The notes below the pieces were generated by a model. That model did no database searches. It had not been told where the DNA came from and saw only the letters and a program-made list of their open reading frames with translations. Made by a program: the position numbers and the translations under genes. Shown here piece after piece: positions 1 to 7,638 of a DNA stretch of 13,345 nucleotides. The stretch is from Amylibacter sp. Its GTDB lineage: Bacteria; Pseudomonadota; Alphaproteobacteria; Rhodobacterales; Rhodobacteraceae. The DNA lies in NCBI GenBank assembly GCA_027083485.1, contig JALWOO010000706.1:1-13345 (forward strand), written 5' to 3'. Each line of letters begins with the position of its first letter. Position 1 is the first letter of the stretch.

Positions 1-1
1 G

Positions 2-1327
2 CCGTTCGGTAAAGCCCATTTCATCCAGCAACCGGTTTGCCTCTGCCGGATCGAATTGAGCGTTTTTATGCAGGTTTTCCTCGGAAAAGAACGGGCTTGC
101 CGGCAATGCAGTCATGTTGCCCTCTGTCGCAAGGCCGAAATACAGCACCCGATTGATCAACACGCGATCAATGCTCAGGGACAGGGCTTTGCGGAAACGA
201 ATATCGCGCAGCACTTTGCGCCATTTGGGATTGGAAAAATTCAGGTTCGGATAAATCGCGATCTGTGATGCGCTGCCGTTTTGCCATAGGCGCAGTTGAT
301 AATTGCCACCTTCCATTTCGCCCTTTTTCAGGATCGGCACGTTTTGAAAGTTCAGTCCCCGCGCCTGCAAATCGGCCTCTCCGGCATTGGATTTGGCCGC
401 AACCAATCCCTTGCCAACGATATCCATTTCTACGGTGTCGATATAGGGCAACTGCCAGCCATGGCTGTCGACACGGTGAAAGAACGGGTTGCGCACAAAC
501 TGGCGGCGGCTTTCCTTGCCGGTATCTGCGGGCATCCAGGGTTGCAGGGTGGGTAGGCTCGGATTGTTGAATTTATACATGTTGTCGCGCTTGTTGTGCA
601 GCGCGGCCCAGGAGCGGACTTTCTTCTTGGCGATTTCTTTGGCCAGCTGTTCAGGATTTGCATAGGCCTTGTGGAACTGGCGCAGATAATGGGCAGGGCG
701 ATAAATGAACGGCGGGCGCGCTTGTGCCAATTGCACCAGAAAACCGGGGTTGGGTTTTGCCCATTCAAAAACCACAGTGGTTTCATCAGGGAAACTGACG
801 TGTGGCAATTCTCCGTCCAGCCGCATAAAGGATGGCGGTCCCGAAGGCGACAGTTCCTTGTTGTTGGCTATATCCTGCCACCAGTAACGGAAATCATCGC
901 TGGTAAAGGGTTTGCCATCGGACCATTTATGGCCTTTGCGCAGTTTCAGCGTAAAGACACGGCCTTCGCTGACAACCACGTCCTGCAAGATATCCGGCAC
1001 CAGATTGTATTTTTCGTCATAGCCGACCAAACGGGCATAGCCGTAAACAACCATCTGGCGGATGTCCTTGGAGCGGGTAATCATTGTGTGCAAGGTGCCG
1101 CCCTGCTGGCCGAATTTCCGTCCTTTGGCGGCCATATCGACAATCAGAGGCTGTTCTGGCAGACGTTCATCAATCGGGGGCAGGATGCCGTAATCGACCT
1201 GATCCTCCCAGAATTCGGATTCATGCCAGGGGCTGTTCTTTGGTGTGCGCATTTCCGGATCGGCCAGCGCCGGAAGCGCAAGTGCACAGGCCAGAAGCAG
1301 GCTGACGGGTTTCAGTATCTGCATCAT
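2..1327 (-). CDS. ABC transporter solute-binding protein, peptide type (family 5), C-terminus off the left edge
   Basis: This is a periplasmic binding protein for an oligopeptide or dipeptide-type ABC importer. The frame is open from the ATG at 1325-1327 to the window edge, giving about 442 residues; the family is usually 550-650 residues long, so the C-terminal part is missing. Residues 1-22 form a classical signal peptide with a leucine/alanine-rich core ending ALPALA before Asp-Pro-Glu. Around residues 129-152 is the family-5 signature (LRKGHKWSDGKPFTSDDF then YWWQD), and near 373-386 is the conserved block IRFRKALSLSIDR. The start overlaps the stop of the upstream ATPase gene as ATGA, and GAGGG (read on the minus strand at 1335-1339) lies 7 bases before it, so translation is probably coupled. 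A second ATG follows directly at 1322-1324. The permeases are probably further left, outside the window. The ligand cannot be named from sequence; a YejA-like peptide or peptide-antibiotic substrate is one possibility. Confidence 0.9.
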   Translation of the reverse strand, partial: MMQILKPVSLLLACALALPALADPEMRTPKNSPWHESEFWEDQVDYGILPPIDERLPEQPLIVDMAAKGRKFGQQGGTLHTMITRSKDIRQMVVYGYARLVGYDEKYNLVPDILQDVVVSEGRVFTLKLRKGHKWSDGKPFTSDDFRYWWQDIANNKELSPSGPPSFMRLDGELPHVSFPDETTVVFEWAKPNPGFLVQLAQARPPFIYRPAHYLRQFHKAYANPEQLAKEIAKKKVRSWAALHNKRDNMYKFNNPSLPTLQPWMPADTGKESRRQFVRNPFFHRVDSHGWQLPYIDTVEMDIVGKGLVAAKSNAGEADLQARGLNFQNVPILKKGEMEGGNYQLRLWQNGSASQIAIYPNLNFSNPKWRKVLRDIRFRKALSLSIDRVLINRVLYFGLATEGNMTALPASPFFSEENLHKNAQFDPAEANRLLDEMGFTER

Positions 1328-3129
1328 AACGCAACCCTCACGAAATGGCCGGGGTCGGTTTCCACCAGTTCCGGCGCAATCATGTCCTTGAAGCGGTATT
1401 CTTCGGGCCAGCTCAGCGGATTTCCCGCGCCGGTGGCCACAGCATCCAGATCGATTTTCTGGCAGACGCTGGGTTCCAGACAGGCGGCGATCAGGGCTTT
1501 GGTATAAGGATGCTTGGGCGCGGTAAACAGCACATCCGGCGCGGCCTGTTCTACGATCTGCCCGCGCCGCATGACCGCAACTTCATCCGCGATGCGCGCG
1601 ACCACGGCCAGATCATGGCTGATGAATAGATAGGACAGATTCAGCCGGTCGCGGATATCTTCCAGCAGTTCCAGAACCTGCGCCTGCACCGATAAATCCA
1701 GCGCCGAGGTCGGTTCATCACAAACCAGCAAACTGGGCCGAAGCGCCAGCGCGCGGGCAATTGACAGGCGTTGACGTTGGCCACCGGAAAACGCATGTGG
1801 AAAACGGCGCAGCATGGACGTATTAAGCCCCACTTGTTCCAGAAGCTCTGCGGCCCGATCCCGCCGTTCCCGACGGGTGCCCATGCCATGGATTTCCAAT
1901 GGCTCGGTCAGCGTATCAATTACCTGCATCCGCGGGGACAGGGAGCTGAAGGGATCCTGAAAAACCATCTGCGCTTGCCGTTGAAACCGGCGTTTTGCGT
2001 CCGGCTCGAGGTTTTCGACCTCGAGCGGTGTAGCGCCGTTTTCCGGCCAGAAACGGATTTTGCCGCCCCTGTCCGGTGCGCGTGCGCCCAGCGCAATTTG
2101 CGCAACGGTGGATTTGCCGGAACCGGACTCCCCGACAATGGCAAAGGTCTTGCCGCGCCCGATGGTGAAATTCACCCCGCTTACGGCCTTGACCAGCCCG
2201 CCTTTGGACAGAAAACCGCCGCCGCGCAGATCAAAGCTTTTGGAGACATCCTGCAACTGCAATATTGGATCCTCGACAAGGCGGGCGCAACTCGGGTCGG
2301 CCTTATGCGGGATCACAGGGGCTGCCGCGATCAGTTGTCGGGTATACCCATGCATCGGATCGTCGATCACTTCGGCGACAGGACCGGATTCCATGATCCG
2401 GCCCTTACGCATGACCAATACTTTGTCGGCAGCATTGGCCACTACGCCCAGATCATGGGTCACAAGGATCACCGCCATGCCGGTTTCCTGTTGCAGATCC
2501 TTGATCAACCCCAAAACCTGTGCCTGAGTGGTTACATCCAGTGCGGTTGTCGGTTCATCTGCAATCAGCAAATCGGGTTTGGCAATAATCGCCATGGCAA
2601 TCATGGCGCGCTGACGCATACCGCCGGATATTTCGAATGGATAGGAGCGATACACCCGTTCCGGATCCGGAAAGCCGACCCGCTCAAAGCTGTTAAGAAC
2701 TTCCTGTTTGGCGCTGCGTTTGCTGTGGCCCCGATGCAGGCAGAGAACCTCGCTTACCTGCGCGCCGATTTTGTGCATCGGAGACAGGGAATGCATGGGT
2801 TCCTGAAAGATCATCGAAATCCGGTCGCCGCGAATATCGACCAGTTCCCGTTCGCTGAGTGATAGCAAATCGCAGCCGCCGGTTTGTGAGCCGAGAAACG
2901 CTGTGCCGGAATGTACCCGCGCGGCTTTGGGCAAAATACGCAGGATGGCGCGACAGGTCTGGGTTTTGCCTGAACCGGATTCCCCAACCAAAGCCAAGGT
3001 TTCACCACAATTCACATCAAAATTGATATCACGAATGAGTGCGGGGCCTTTTCCAAATCCAATAGACAGGTCGCGCACCTTTAACAGTCGTTTCTCACGC
3101 AATCCCGTTTCCCCCGTCCTACCTGTCAT
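1324..3129 (-). CDS. Fused dual-domain ABC transporter ATP-binding protein (DppD/DppF type, YejF-like)
   Basis: This 601-residue cytoplasmic ATPase energises a peptide-type importer and carries both nucleotide-binding domains in one chain. Domain 1 has Walker A GESGSGKT at about 49-56, a Q-loop FQEP near 108-111, signature ISGGMRQR near 167-174, Walker B LLIADEP near 187-193 and switch His in VTHD near 225. Domain 2 repeats the set: GESGSGKS near 333-340, FQDP near 390-393, FSGGQRQR near 447-454, LLVCDEP near 467-473 and ISHD near 505. Each half ends with the oligopeptide-transporter C-terminal region (GYTRQLIAA and PYTKALIAA). All catalytic motifs look intact. The gene precedes its binding protein and overlaps it by 4 bases. 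No Shine-Dalgarno sequence precedes the ATG at 3127-3129. An in-frame TTG at 3100-3102 has a GGGGGA-rich stretch before it and would remove nine non-conserved residues, so the start is uncertain. The exact transporter subfamily is inferred. Confidence 0.93.
   Translation of the reverse strand: MTGRTGETGLREKRLLKVRDLSIGFGKGPALIRDINFDVNCGETLALVGESGSGKTQTCRAILRILPKAARVHSGTAFLGSQTGGCDLLSLSERELVDIRGDRISMIFQEPMHSLSPMHKIGAQVSEVLCLHRGHSKRSAKQEVLNSFERVGFPDPERVYRSYPFEISGGMRQRAMIAMAIIAKPDLLIADEPTTALDVTTQAQVLGLIKDLQQETGMAVILVTHDLGVVANAADKVLVMRKGRIMESGPVAEVIDDPMHGYTRQLIAAAPVIPHKADPSCARLVEDPILQLQDVSKSFDLRGGGFLSKGGLVKAVSGVNFTIGRGKTFAIVGESGSGKSTVAQIALGARAPDRGGKIRFWPENGATPLEVENLEPDAKRRFQRQAQMVFQDPFSSLSPRMQVIDTLTEPLEIHGMGTRRERRDRAAELLEQVGLNTSMLRRFPHAFSGGQRQRLSIARALALRPSLLVCDEPTSALDLSVQAQVLELLEDIRDRLNLSYLFISHDLAVVARIADEVAVMRRGQIVEQAAPDVLFTAPKHPYTKALIAACLEPSVCQKIDLDAVATGAGNPLSWPEEYRFKDMIAPELVETDPGHFVRVAL
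2004..2026 (-). repeat. Perfect 9-bp inverted repeat inside the ABC ATPase gene
   Basis: The arms GCTCGAGGT (2004-2012) and ACCTCGAGC (2018-2026) are exact reverse complements separated by five bases. The hairpin falls in the region between the Walker A and Q-loop motifs of the second ATPase domain, in codons for Leu-Glu-Val-Glu-Asn-Leu-Glu. No T-run follows on the minus strand, so it is not an intrinsic terminator. It may simply reflect repeated CTC GAG (Leu-Glu) codons. Confidence 0.6.
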
Positions 3130-3145
3130 GTGGTTTATTTATTGT

Positions 3146-3176
3146 GTTATAACAGGTTAAGCCAGGCTAGCTTCAA
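3146..3176 (-). promoter_or_regulatory. Candidate promoter for the ABC transporter operon
   Basis: Reading the minus strand, TTGAAG (3171-3176) and TTATAA/TATAAC (3146-3152) are separated by 18-19 bases, with AT-rich sequence further upstream. Transcription would start only about 10-15 bases before the ATPase ATG. This would fit the lack of a ribosome-binding site there, or use of the internal TTG start. No terminator-like hairpin with a T-run is visible in the 100-base gap after the dehydrogenase gene, so read-through from it is also possible. Confidence 0.3.
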
Positions 3177-3229
3177 AATACAAGGATATTAATAAAATTG
3201 CTACCAAGCGTGACCGGAGGGATGGTATT

Positions 3230-4507
3230 TTACAGCCGCAAATCGGCTACGTCGACTGGCAGGATGTGTTTTAGATCATAAATCACGCTACATGGTTTGC
3301 CCAATGCCTTGAGCGCCTCTGCCCCAATATCGTGAAACTGTTGGTGGGCGACGGCCAGAACGATGCCGTCATAGGCCCCTTGCTGCGGGGCATCCAGCAA
3401 ATCAATGCCGTATTCGGCCTTGGCGGCGGCTTTGTCGGCGCAGGGGTCATAGACCTGTACTTGCACACCGTATTCCTGCAACTCCGCAATCACATCCACC
3501 ACGCGGGTATTGCGCAGGTCGGGGCAGTTTTCCTTGAAGGTCAGGCCCATGATCAGGATTTTTGCGCCAACCACCGGTACTGTTTTTCGGATCATGGCCT
3601 TTATCAGCTTGGCAGCCACCACCTTGCCCATATTGTCGTTGATCTTGCGGCCGGCCAGAATGATTTCCGGATGATATCCCGCCGCCTGTGCCTTGTGGGT
3701 CAGGTAGTAGGGATCAACCCCGATGCAATGCCCGCCGACAAGGCCGGGTTTGAACGGTAGAAAATTCCATTTGGTGCCAGCTGCTTCCAGCACTTCGCCG
3801 GTGTCGATCCCAAGCCGGTCAAAGATCAGCGCCAGTTCATTCACCAGCGCCACATTCACATCGCGCTGGGTGTTTTCGATCACCTTTGCGGCCTCTGCCA
3901 CACGGATCGAGCTGGCCTTATGGGTGCCAACGGTGACAATCCGGCGGTAAAGGGCATCGACAAAATCAGCGGTTTTCGGGGTGGAACCGGCGGTGATCTT
4001 GACGATATTCACCAGCCGGTGGGTTTTGTCCCCCGGATTGATCCGTTCGGGGCTGTAGCCGACAAAGAAATCCTCGTTGAACCGCAGGCCGGATGTCTGT
4101 TCCAGCACCGGCACGCAATCCTCTTCTGTGGCTCCGGGGTAAACGGTGCTTTCATAAATCACTGTGTCACCGGGTTTTAGCGCCTTGCCCACGGTTTTTG
4201 ATGCGGCAATCAGTGGCGACAGATCCGGTTGTTTGTAAGCGTCAATCGGGGTGGGGACGGTGACGATAAACACAGTGCAATCATTTAACGCCTGTGGATC
4301 TGTGTGAAAGCCGAGCTTGTCAGCCTTGGCCAGCTCATCACTGGAAACCTCAAGCGTGGCGTCATGGCCACGGGCCAATTCCGCAATCCGTGCCGGTTTG
4401 GTATCAAATCCGACCACAGGAAAATGCTTGCCGAATTCCACAGCCAGCGGCAACCCCACATAGCCCAGCCCGATGATCGCGATTTTCACAGAACCCAGAT
4501 CGCCCAT
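3230..4507 (-). CDS. tviB: UDP-sugar 6-dehydrogenase, TviB/VipA type (UDP-GlcNAc or UDP-Glc dehydrogenase)
   Basis: This 425-residue cytoplasmic enzyme oxidises C6 of a UDP-hexose to the uronic acid in two NAD-dependent steps, supplying precursors for surface polysaccharide. The Rossmann motif GLGYVGLP lies at 13-20, the ESTVYPG segment at 119-125 and [10 protein letters not shown] at 151-160. The Lys/Asn pair is in [10 protein letters not shown] (about 207-216), and the catalytic cysteine is Cys261 in [12 protein letters not shown]. The C-terminal UDP-binding domain carries [15 protein letters not shown] at 321-335 and ends [16 protein letters not shown]. These blocks and the length match the Salmonella TviB (UDP-GlcNAc 6-dehydrogenase) branch as I remember it, better than typical UDP-glucose dehydrogenases. 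Substrate specificity remains an inference. The ATG lies one base after the epimerase stop. GGAG (4514-4517, minus strand) sits inside the end of that gene, 6 bases upstream, which supports this start over the GTG at codon 7. Confidence 0.93.
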   Translation of the reverse strand: MGDLGSVKIAIIGLGYVGLPLAVEFGKHFPVVGFDTKPARIAELARGHDATLEVSSDELAKADKLGFHTDPQALNDCTVFIVTVPTPIDAYKQPDLSPLIAASKTVGKALKPGDTVIYESTVYPGATEEDCVPVLEQTSGLRFNEDFFVGYSPERINPGDKTHRLVNIVKITAGSTPKTADFVDALYRRIVTVGTHKASSIRVAEAAKVIENTQRDVNVALVNELALIFDRLGIDTGEVLEAAGTKWNFLPFKPGLVGGHCIGVDPYYLTHKAQAAGYHPEIILAGRKINDNMGKVVAAKLIKAMIRKTVPVVGAKILIMGLTFKENCPDLRNTRVVDVIAELQEYGVQVQVYDPCADKAAAKAEYGIDLLDAPQQGAYDGIVLAVAHQQFHDIGAEALKALGKPCSVIYDLKHILPVDVADLRL

Positions 4508-4508
4508 A

Positions 4509-5528
4509 TCACACTCCGTAATAATCCCGATACCAGGCTACAAAATTCGCGACACCTTCCTGAACCGACGTCTGCGGCTGGTAATTCACCAGATGCTTTA
4601 GCAATTCACAATTAGCCCATGAAGCCGGCACATCGCCGGGCTGGATATCCATAAAATTCTTTTCGATCGTGCGGCCGATTTCATTTTCAATCGCGCCGAT
4701 GTAATCCAGCAGCCGGACCTTTTCCGAATTGCCGATGTTCATCACCCGAAACGGGGCCACCGGCGAAAGGGAATCGCCGGGAATATCCTGCCAGTTGGCA
4801 CGGGCGGAATTTTTTGGCGGCGGTGCCTTGATCAACAGGGCAATGGCGCGAACGATATCGCCGACATAGGTGAAATCCCGTTCCATGTTGCCATGGTTGT
4901 AAACGTCAATCGGCTTGCCTTCCAATCCGGCCTTGGTGAATTTGAACAGCGCCATATCGGGGCGCCCCCATGGGCCGTAAACGGTAAAGAACCGGAACAT
5001 GGTCACCGGTAAATCCCACAGATGCGCATAGGAATGACCCATGTTTTCTGTCGCCTTTTTGGTGGCGGCATAAAGGGACATTTGCGTATCGCATTTCTGG
5101 GTTTCGGTGAACGGCATTTCCGTATTGGCCCCGTAAACCGAACTGGTGGAAGCCATCAACAGGTGTTTCACATCCAGTTCGCGTGCAATTTCCATCACGT
5201 TGAAGGTGCCGTTGATATTGGTTTCAATATAGGTGCGCGGGTTTTCGATGGAATGGCGCACACCGGCTTGTGCCGCCAGATGTACAATCGCGTCCGGCTG
5301 AAAATCCCGTGCTGCCTGAAAAAAGCGATCCGTGTCGCAAATGCTGACTTCCAGTGCGCTAAAATGCGGGTTCTCTGCCAGAATTTCATGGCGACGCTGT
5401 TTCAGCTGCACATCGTAATAATCGGTAAGGGAGTCGATCCCCAATACCTCGTGACCCTGTTCCAACAACTGTTTTGCCAGATGGAACCCGATGAAACCGG
5501 CGGTGCCTGTAACCAGAACCTTTTGCAT
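4509..5528 (-). CDS. NAD-dependent nucleotide-sugar epimerase, UDP-glucuronate 4-epimerase-like
   Basis: This 339-residue protein belongs to the extended short-chain dehydrogenase family and is expected to interconvert UDP-glucuronate and UDP-galacturonate, or the N-acetyl analogues. The NAD-binding motif GTAGFIG is at 8-14, [10 protein letters not shown] at 84-93, the catalytic serine in ASTSSVYG near 126-133, and Tyr153/Lys157 in YAATK. The block [18 protein letters not shown] (180-197) is a hallmark of bacterial UDP-glucuronate 4-epimerases. I chose the ATG at 5526-5528 because [14 protein letters not shown] begins exactly as the family does. The frame stays open upstream to 5885, but that stretch is unlike any epimerase N-terminus and overlaps the divergent gene. 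An ATG at 5544-5546 is a weaker alternative. No strong ribosome-binding site precedes either ATG. The downstream dehydrogenase starts one base after this stop, so the two are co-transcribed. Confidence 0.92.
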   Translation of the reverse strand: MQKVLVTGTAGFIGFHLAKQLLEQGHEVLGIDSLTDYYDVQLKQRRHEILAENPHFSALEVSICDTDRFFQAARDFQPDAIVHLAAQAGVRHSIENPRTYIETNINGTFNVMEIARELDVKHLLMASTSSVYGANTEMPFTETQKCDTQMSLYAATKKATENMGHSYAHLWDLPVTMFRFFTVYGPWGRPDMALFKFTKAGLEGKPIDVYNHGNMERDFTYVGDIVRAIALLIKAPPPKNSARANWQDIPGDSLSPVAPFRVMNIGNSEKVRLLDYIGAIENEIGRTIEKNFMDIQPGDVPASWANCELLKHLVNYQPQTSVQEGVANFVAWYRDYYGV

Positions 5529-5573
5529 GATCGTCTTGCCTGTCATTGATGTGCTGCACAACGCAGATTGCGC

Positions 5574-5602
5574 CTTATGGCATTTGAAAAGCCCTTCAAC
5601 AA
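5574..5602 (-). promoter_or_regulatory. Candidate promoter for the epimerase-dehydrogenase pair
   Basis: On the minus strand TTGTTG (5597-5602) and CATAAG (5574-5579) are exactly 17 bases apart, about 45 bases before the chosen epimerase start. Each box matches the sigma-70 consensus only partly, so this is a suggestion from spacing and position. Confidence 0.25.
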
Positions 5603-5669
5603 GGGGGGCAGAGTTCTTCATTGCCAGCCTTTGTACATCGTGATTTAGTCTGTCTGGATGCGGATGCAA

Positions 5670-5698
5670 TTGACACGCGCAAATTTGTGATAGGTCAA
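5670..5698 (+). promoter_or_regulatory. Candidate -35 box and inverted repeat upstream of the S-formylglutathione hydrolase operon
   Basis: A consensus TTGACA lies at 5670-5675, 42 bases before the ATG. No convincing -10 hexamer lies at standard spacing; the nearest choices are TAGGTC after a 15-base gap and TCAATA after a 19-base gap. TTGAC (5670-5674) and GTCAA (5694-5698) form a short inverted repeat around this region, which could be an operator or chance. Confidence 0.3.
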
Positions 5699-5717
5699 TA
5701 ACAAAGGTTTGAAAACA

Positions 5718-6548
5718 ATGAAAATTATATCGGAGGATGCCTGTTTTGGCGGAGTGCAGGGGGTTTATTCCCATAAATCGGATGCCTGCAATTGTGATAT
5801 GACGTTCGGCCTGTTTTTGCCGGAACAGGCGAAAACCGCCAAGGTGCCGGTATTGTGGTATCTGTCCGGCCTGACCTGTACCCACGAAAATGCCATGGTC
5901 AAGGCGGGCGCTCAGGCATGGGCGGCGGCACGGGGGATGGCGCTGATTTTCCCCGATACCTCACCGCGTGGGGATGGTGTTGCCGATGATGATGATTTTG
6001 CGCTGGGGCAGGGGGCCGGATTTTATGTGAATGCTACGCAAGACCCATGGAAGCCCCATTACCGGATGTGGGATTATGTAGCGGATGAGCTGCCCGCGCT
6101 GGTAATGGCGGAATTTGCGCTGGAGGTGGACCGTCAGGCGATCACCGGCCATTCGATGGGGGGGCACGGGGCACTGACCTTGGGAATGACGCGGCCGGAG
6201 CAATATAAATCGGTATCCGCCTTTGCGCCTTTGGCCAATCCGTCCGGCTCCGATTGGGGCAAGGCCCAATTCAGCGCCTATCTGGGGGATGACAGGCAGG
6301 CGTGGCAGGCCCATGACGCCAGTATTCTGATGCGGGAACGCGGCCATCCGCAGCCGGTTCTGGTGGATCAGGGGGCTTCGGACCAGTTCCTGAACCTGCT
6401 GCAACCGGAAAAGCTGGCCGAGGCCATGGCCGCCCGCCGCCAACCGGGCGTATTTCGGATGCAACCGGGGTATAACCACAGCTATTTCTTTGTGGCCAGT
6501 TTCATGCGTGACCACGTTGATTTTCATGCTGATGCGCTGGGCTTGTGA
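5718..6548 (+). CDS. fghA: S-formylglutathione hydrolase
   Basis: This is a cytoplasmic serine hydrolase that splits S-formylglutathione into formate and glutathione, the second step of glutathione-dependent formaldehyde detoxification. The protein is 276 residues, the normal family length. It shows the esterase-D fold signature [13 protein letters not shown] (47-59), the nucleophile Ser146 in GHSMGG, Asp222 in DQGASDQF and His254 in GYNHSYFF. Cys54 in the LTCTHEN block is also typical. I chose ATG 5718 because AAAGG (5703-5707) lies 10 bases upstream; an in-frame TTG at 5709 is too close to that site. It is the first gene of a five-gene run on the plus strand. The usual partner, S-(hydroxymethyl)glutathione dehydrogenase, is not adjacent: upstream is the divergent epimerase gene. 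Its stop overlaps the next start as TGATG. Confidence 0.95.
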   Translation: MKIISEDACFGGVQGVYSHKSDACNCDMTFGLFLPEQAKTAKVPVLWYLSGLTCTHENAMVKAGAQAWAAARGMALIFPDTSPRGDGVADDDDFALGQGAGFYVNATQDPWKPHYRMWDYVADELPALVMAEFALEVDRQAITGHSMGGHGALTLGMTRPEQYKSVSAFAPLANPSGSDWGKAQFSAYLGDDRQAWQAHDASILMRERGHPQPVLVDQGASDQFLNLLQPEKLAEAMAARRQPGVFRMQPGYNHSYFFVASFMRDHVDFHADALGL

Positions 6549-7009
6549 TGCCGACACGGATTTTCATAGATGCCGATGCATGCCCCGTACGAAACGAGGC
6601 AATGCGCGTGGCCAGCCGTCACAAACTACAGGTTTATGTTGTCTGTAACGGGGGCTTGCGGCCGAGCCTTGATCCGCTGGTGGAAACCGTGATTGTGCCG
6701 GATGGGCCGGACGTGGCCGACATGTGGATTGCCGATCGTGCGGGCAAGGGCGATGTGGTGATTACCGGCGATATTCCCTTGGCGGCAAAATGCGTGGAAT
6801 CCGGTGCGCGGGTGATCCGCCACAATGGCGAAATGTTTACCCCTGCCAACATCGGTAATCTGTTGGCGACCCGTGACCTGATGGCCGATTTGCGCGCTGC
6901 CGATCCTTTCCGGCAGGGCGGTGGTAAACCCTTTGGCAAGGCTGACCGTTCGCGATTTCTGGATACCATGGAACGCGAAGTGCGTTTTGCGAAGAAGGAG
7001 GCCGAATGA
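6548..7009 (+). CDS. YaiI/YqxD family (UPF0178, DUF188) protein
   Basis: This 153-residue protein of unknown biochemical function belongs to the widespread YaiI/YqxD family, which is related to PIN-like nuclease folds. The N-terminal block [18 protein letters not shown] has clustered acidic residues (Asp8, Asp10) and the Cys-Pro typical of the family. It is followed by [13 protein letters not shown], the acidic loop [12 protein letters not shown] and [11 protein letters not shown], with a basic tail ([16 protein letters not shown]). It probably binds a metal at the acidic residues, but no activity is established. The ATG at 6548 shares one base with the fghA stop. A GTG directly before it at 6545 could add one residue. 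The ribosome-binding site is weak, suggesting translational coupling. Its own stop overlaps the next ATG (ATGA). No signal peptide or membrane segment is visible. Confidence 0.9.
   Translation: MPTRIFIDADACPVRNEAMRVASRHKLQVYVVCNGGLRPSLDPLVETVIVPDGPDVADMWIADRAGKGDVVITGDIPLAAKCVESGARVIRHNGEMFTPANIGNLLATRDLMADLRAADPFRQGGGKPFGKADRSRFLDTMEREVRFAKKEAE
6995..7001 (+). promoter_or_regulatory. Strong ribosome-binding site for the HAD phosphatase gene
   Basis: AAGGAGG sits four bases before the ATG at 7006, inside the last codons of the YaiI-family gene. It is the best Shine-Dalgarno match in this operon and fixes the HAD start despite the 4-base gene overlap. Confidence 0.75.
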
Positions 7010-7638
7010 GCCGGATAGAAGCTGTTGTTTTCGATATTGGACGGGTGCTGATCGAATGGCACCCCGAAGAATTCTTTGACGACATCATGGGCAGCACACA
7101 GGCCCGCAAACAGATGTTTCGCGAGACGGCCATTCTGGACATGAACGACCGGATCGACATGGGCGAACCTTGGCGGGAAACCGTTTATGCGCTGGCAGAT
7201 CAATTCCCGCAATACGCGGATTATATCCGGCTTTGGCATGATCGCTGGCTGGATATTGCGACACCTGCGATTGACTGGTCGGTCCGGCTCAAGGCGCAGT
7301 TACTTGCCAAAAACATACCGGTGTTTGCTCTAACAAATTTCGGTGTCGGCACCTTTGAGGTGGCGCAACAGGCCTATCCGTTTTTACAGGATTTCGACCG
7401 GATATTTGTGTCGGGCCAGTTGAAAATGATGAAGCCGTACCCGGCTTTTTATGCAGTTCTGGAGACCGAAACCGATACCAATCCGGAAACCTTGTTGTTC
7501 ACGGATGATCGGCCTGAAAATCTGGAAACTGCTCATATGCGTGGCTGGAAAACCCATTTGTTTACCCATCCGAAAGGCTTGGCCGAACGGCTGGTGGTCG
7601 AAGGCTTGTTAACCCCTCAGGAAGCGGAGCTGGAATAG
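7006..7638 (+). CDS. HAD-superfamily phosphatase (subfamily IA, YihX-like)
   Basis: This 210-residue cytoplasmic hydrolase is probably a phosphatase acting on a small sugar phosphate or other phosphometabolite. Motif I is [12 protein letters not shown], with nucleophile Asp10. Motif II is Thr110-Asn111 in FALTNFG. Motif III is Lys143 in [11 protein letters not shown], and motif IV is the paired Asp167-Asp168 in [11 protein letters not shown] helical cap lies between residues 17 and 90. The position two after the nucleophile is Gly12 rather than the usual general-acid Asp. The same DxG arrangement occurs in the YihX-type glucose-1-phosphate phosphatases as I recall them (FDLGNV), so the protein is probably still active, but the Arg following it is less usual. 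The gene overlaps its upstream neighbour by 4 bases, and the next ATG comes immediately after its stop. The substrate is unknown. Confidence 0.88.
   Translation: MSRIEAVVFDIGRVLIEWHPEEFFDDIMGSTQARKQMFRETAILDMNDRIDMGEPWRETVYALADQFPQYADYIRLWHDRWLDIATPAIDWSVRLKAQLLAKNIPVFALTNFGVGTFEVAQQAYPFLQDFDRIFVSGQLKMMKPYPAFYAVLETETDTNPETLLFTDDRPENLETAHMRGWKTHLFTHPKGLAERLVVEGLLTPQEAELE

Noticed and set aside
596..1507. 303-residue open frame on the plus strand opposite the solute-binding protein
   Set aside because: It overlaps the clear signal peptide and family-5 motifs on the minus strand, and its product is rich in unlikely composition with no domain.
1771..2862. 363-residue open frame on the plus strand opposite the ABC ATPase
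   Set aside because: The minus-strand frame has all ABC motifs in both halves. The plus-strand product has no recognisable domain and no ribosome-binding site, and is a mirror of codon bias.
5022..5549. 175-residue plus-strand frame opposite the epimerase
   Set aside because: It is antisense to conserved epimerase motifs and has no family resemblance.
5592..5605. CCCTT-CAAC-AAGGG hairpin in the divergent gap
   Set aside because: The stem is short and has no T-run; it overlaps a candidate promoter and is not positioned to end either gene.
5529..5885. N-terminal extension of the epimerase to 458 residues
   Set aside because: The added residues resemble no epimerase and run through the divergent promoter region into fghA. 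The family start is the ATG at 5526-5528.
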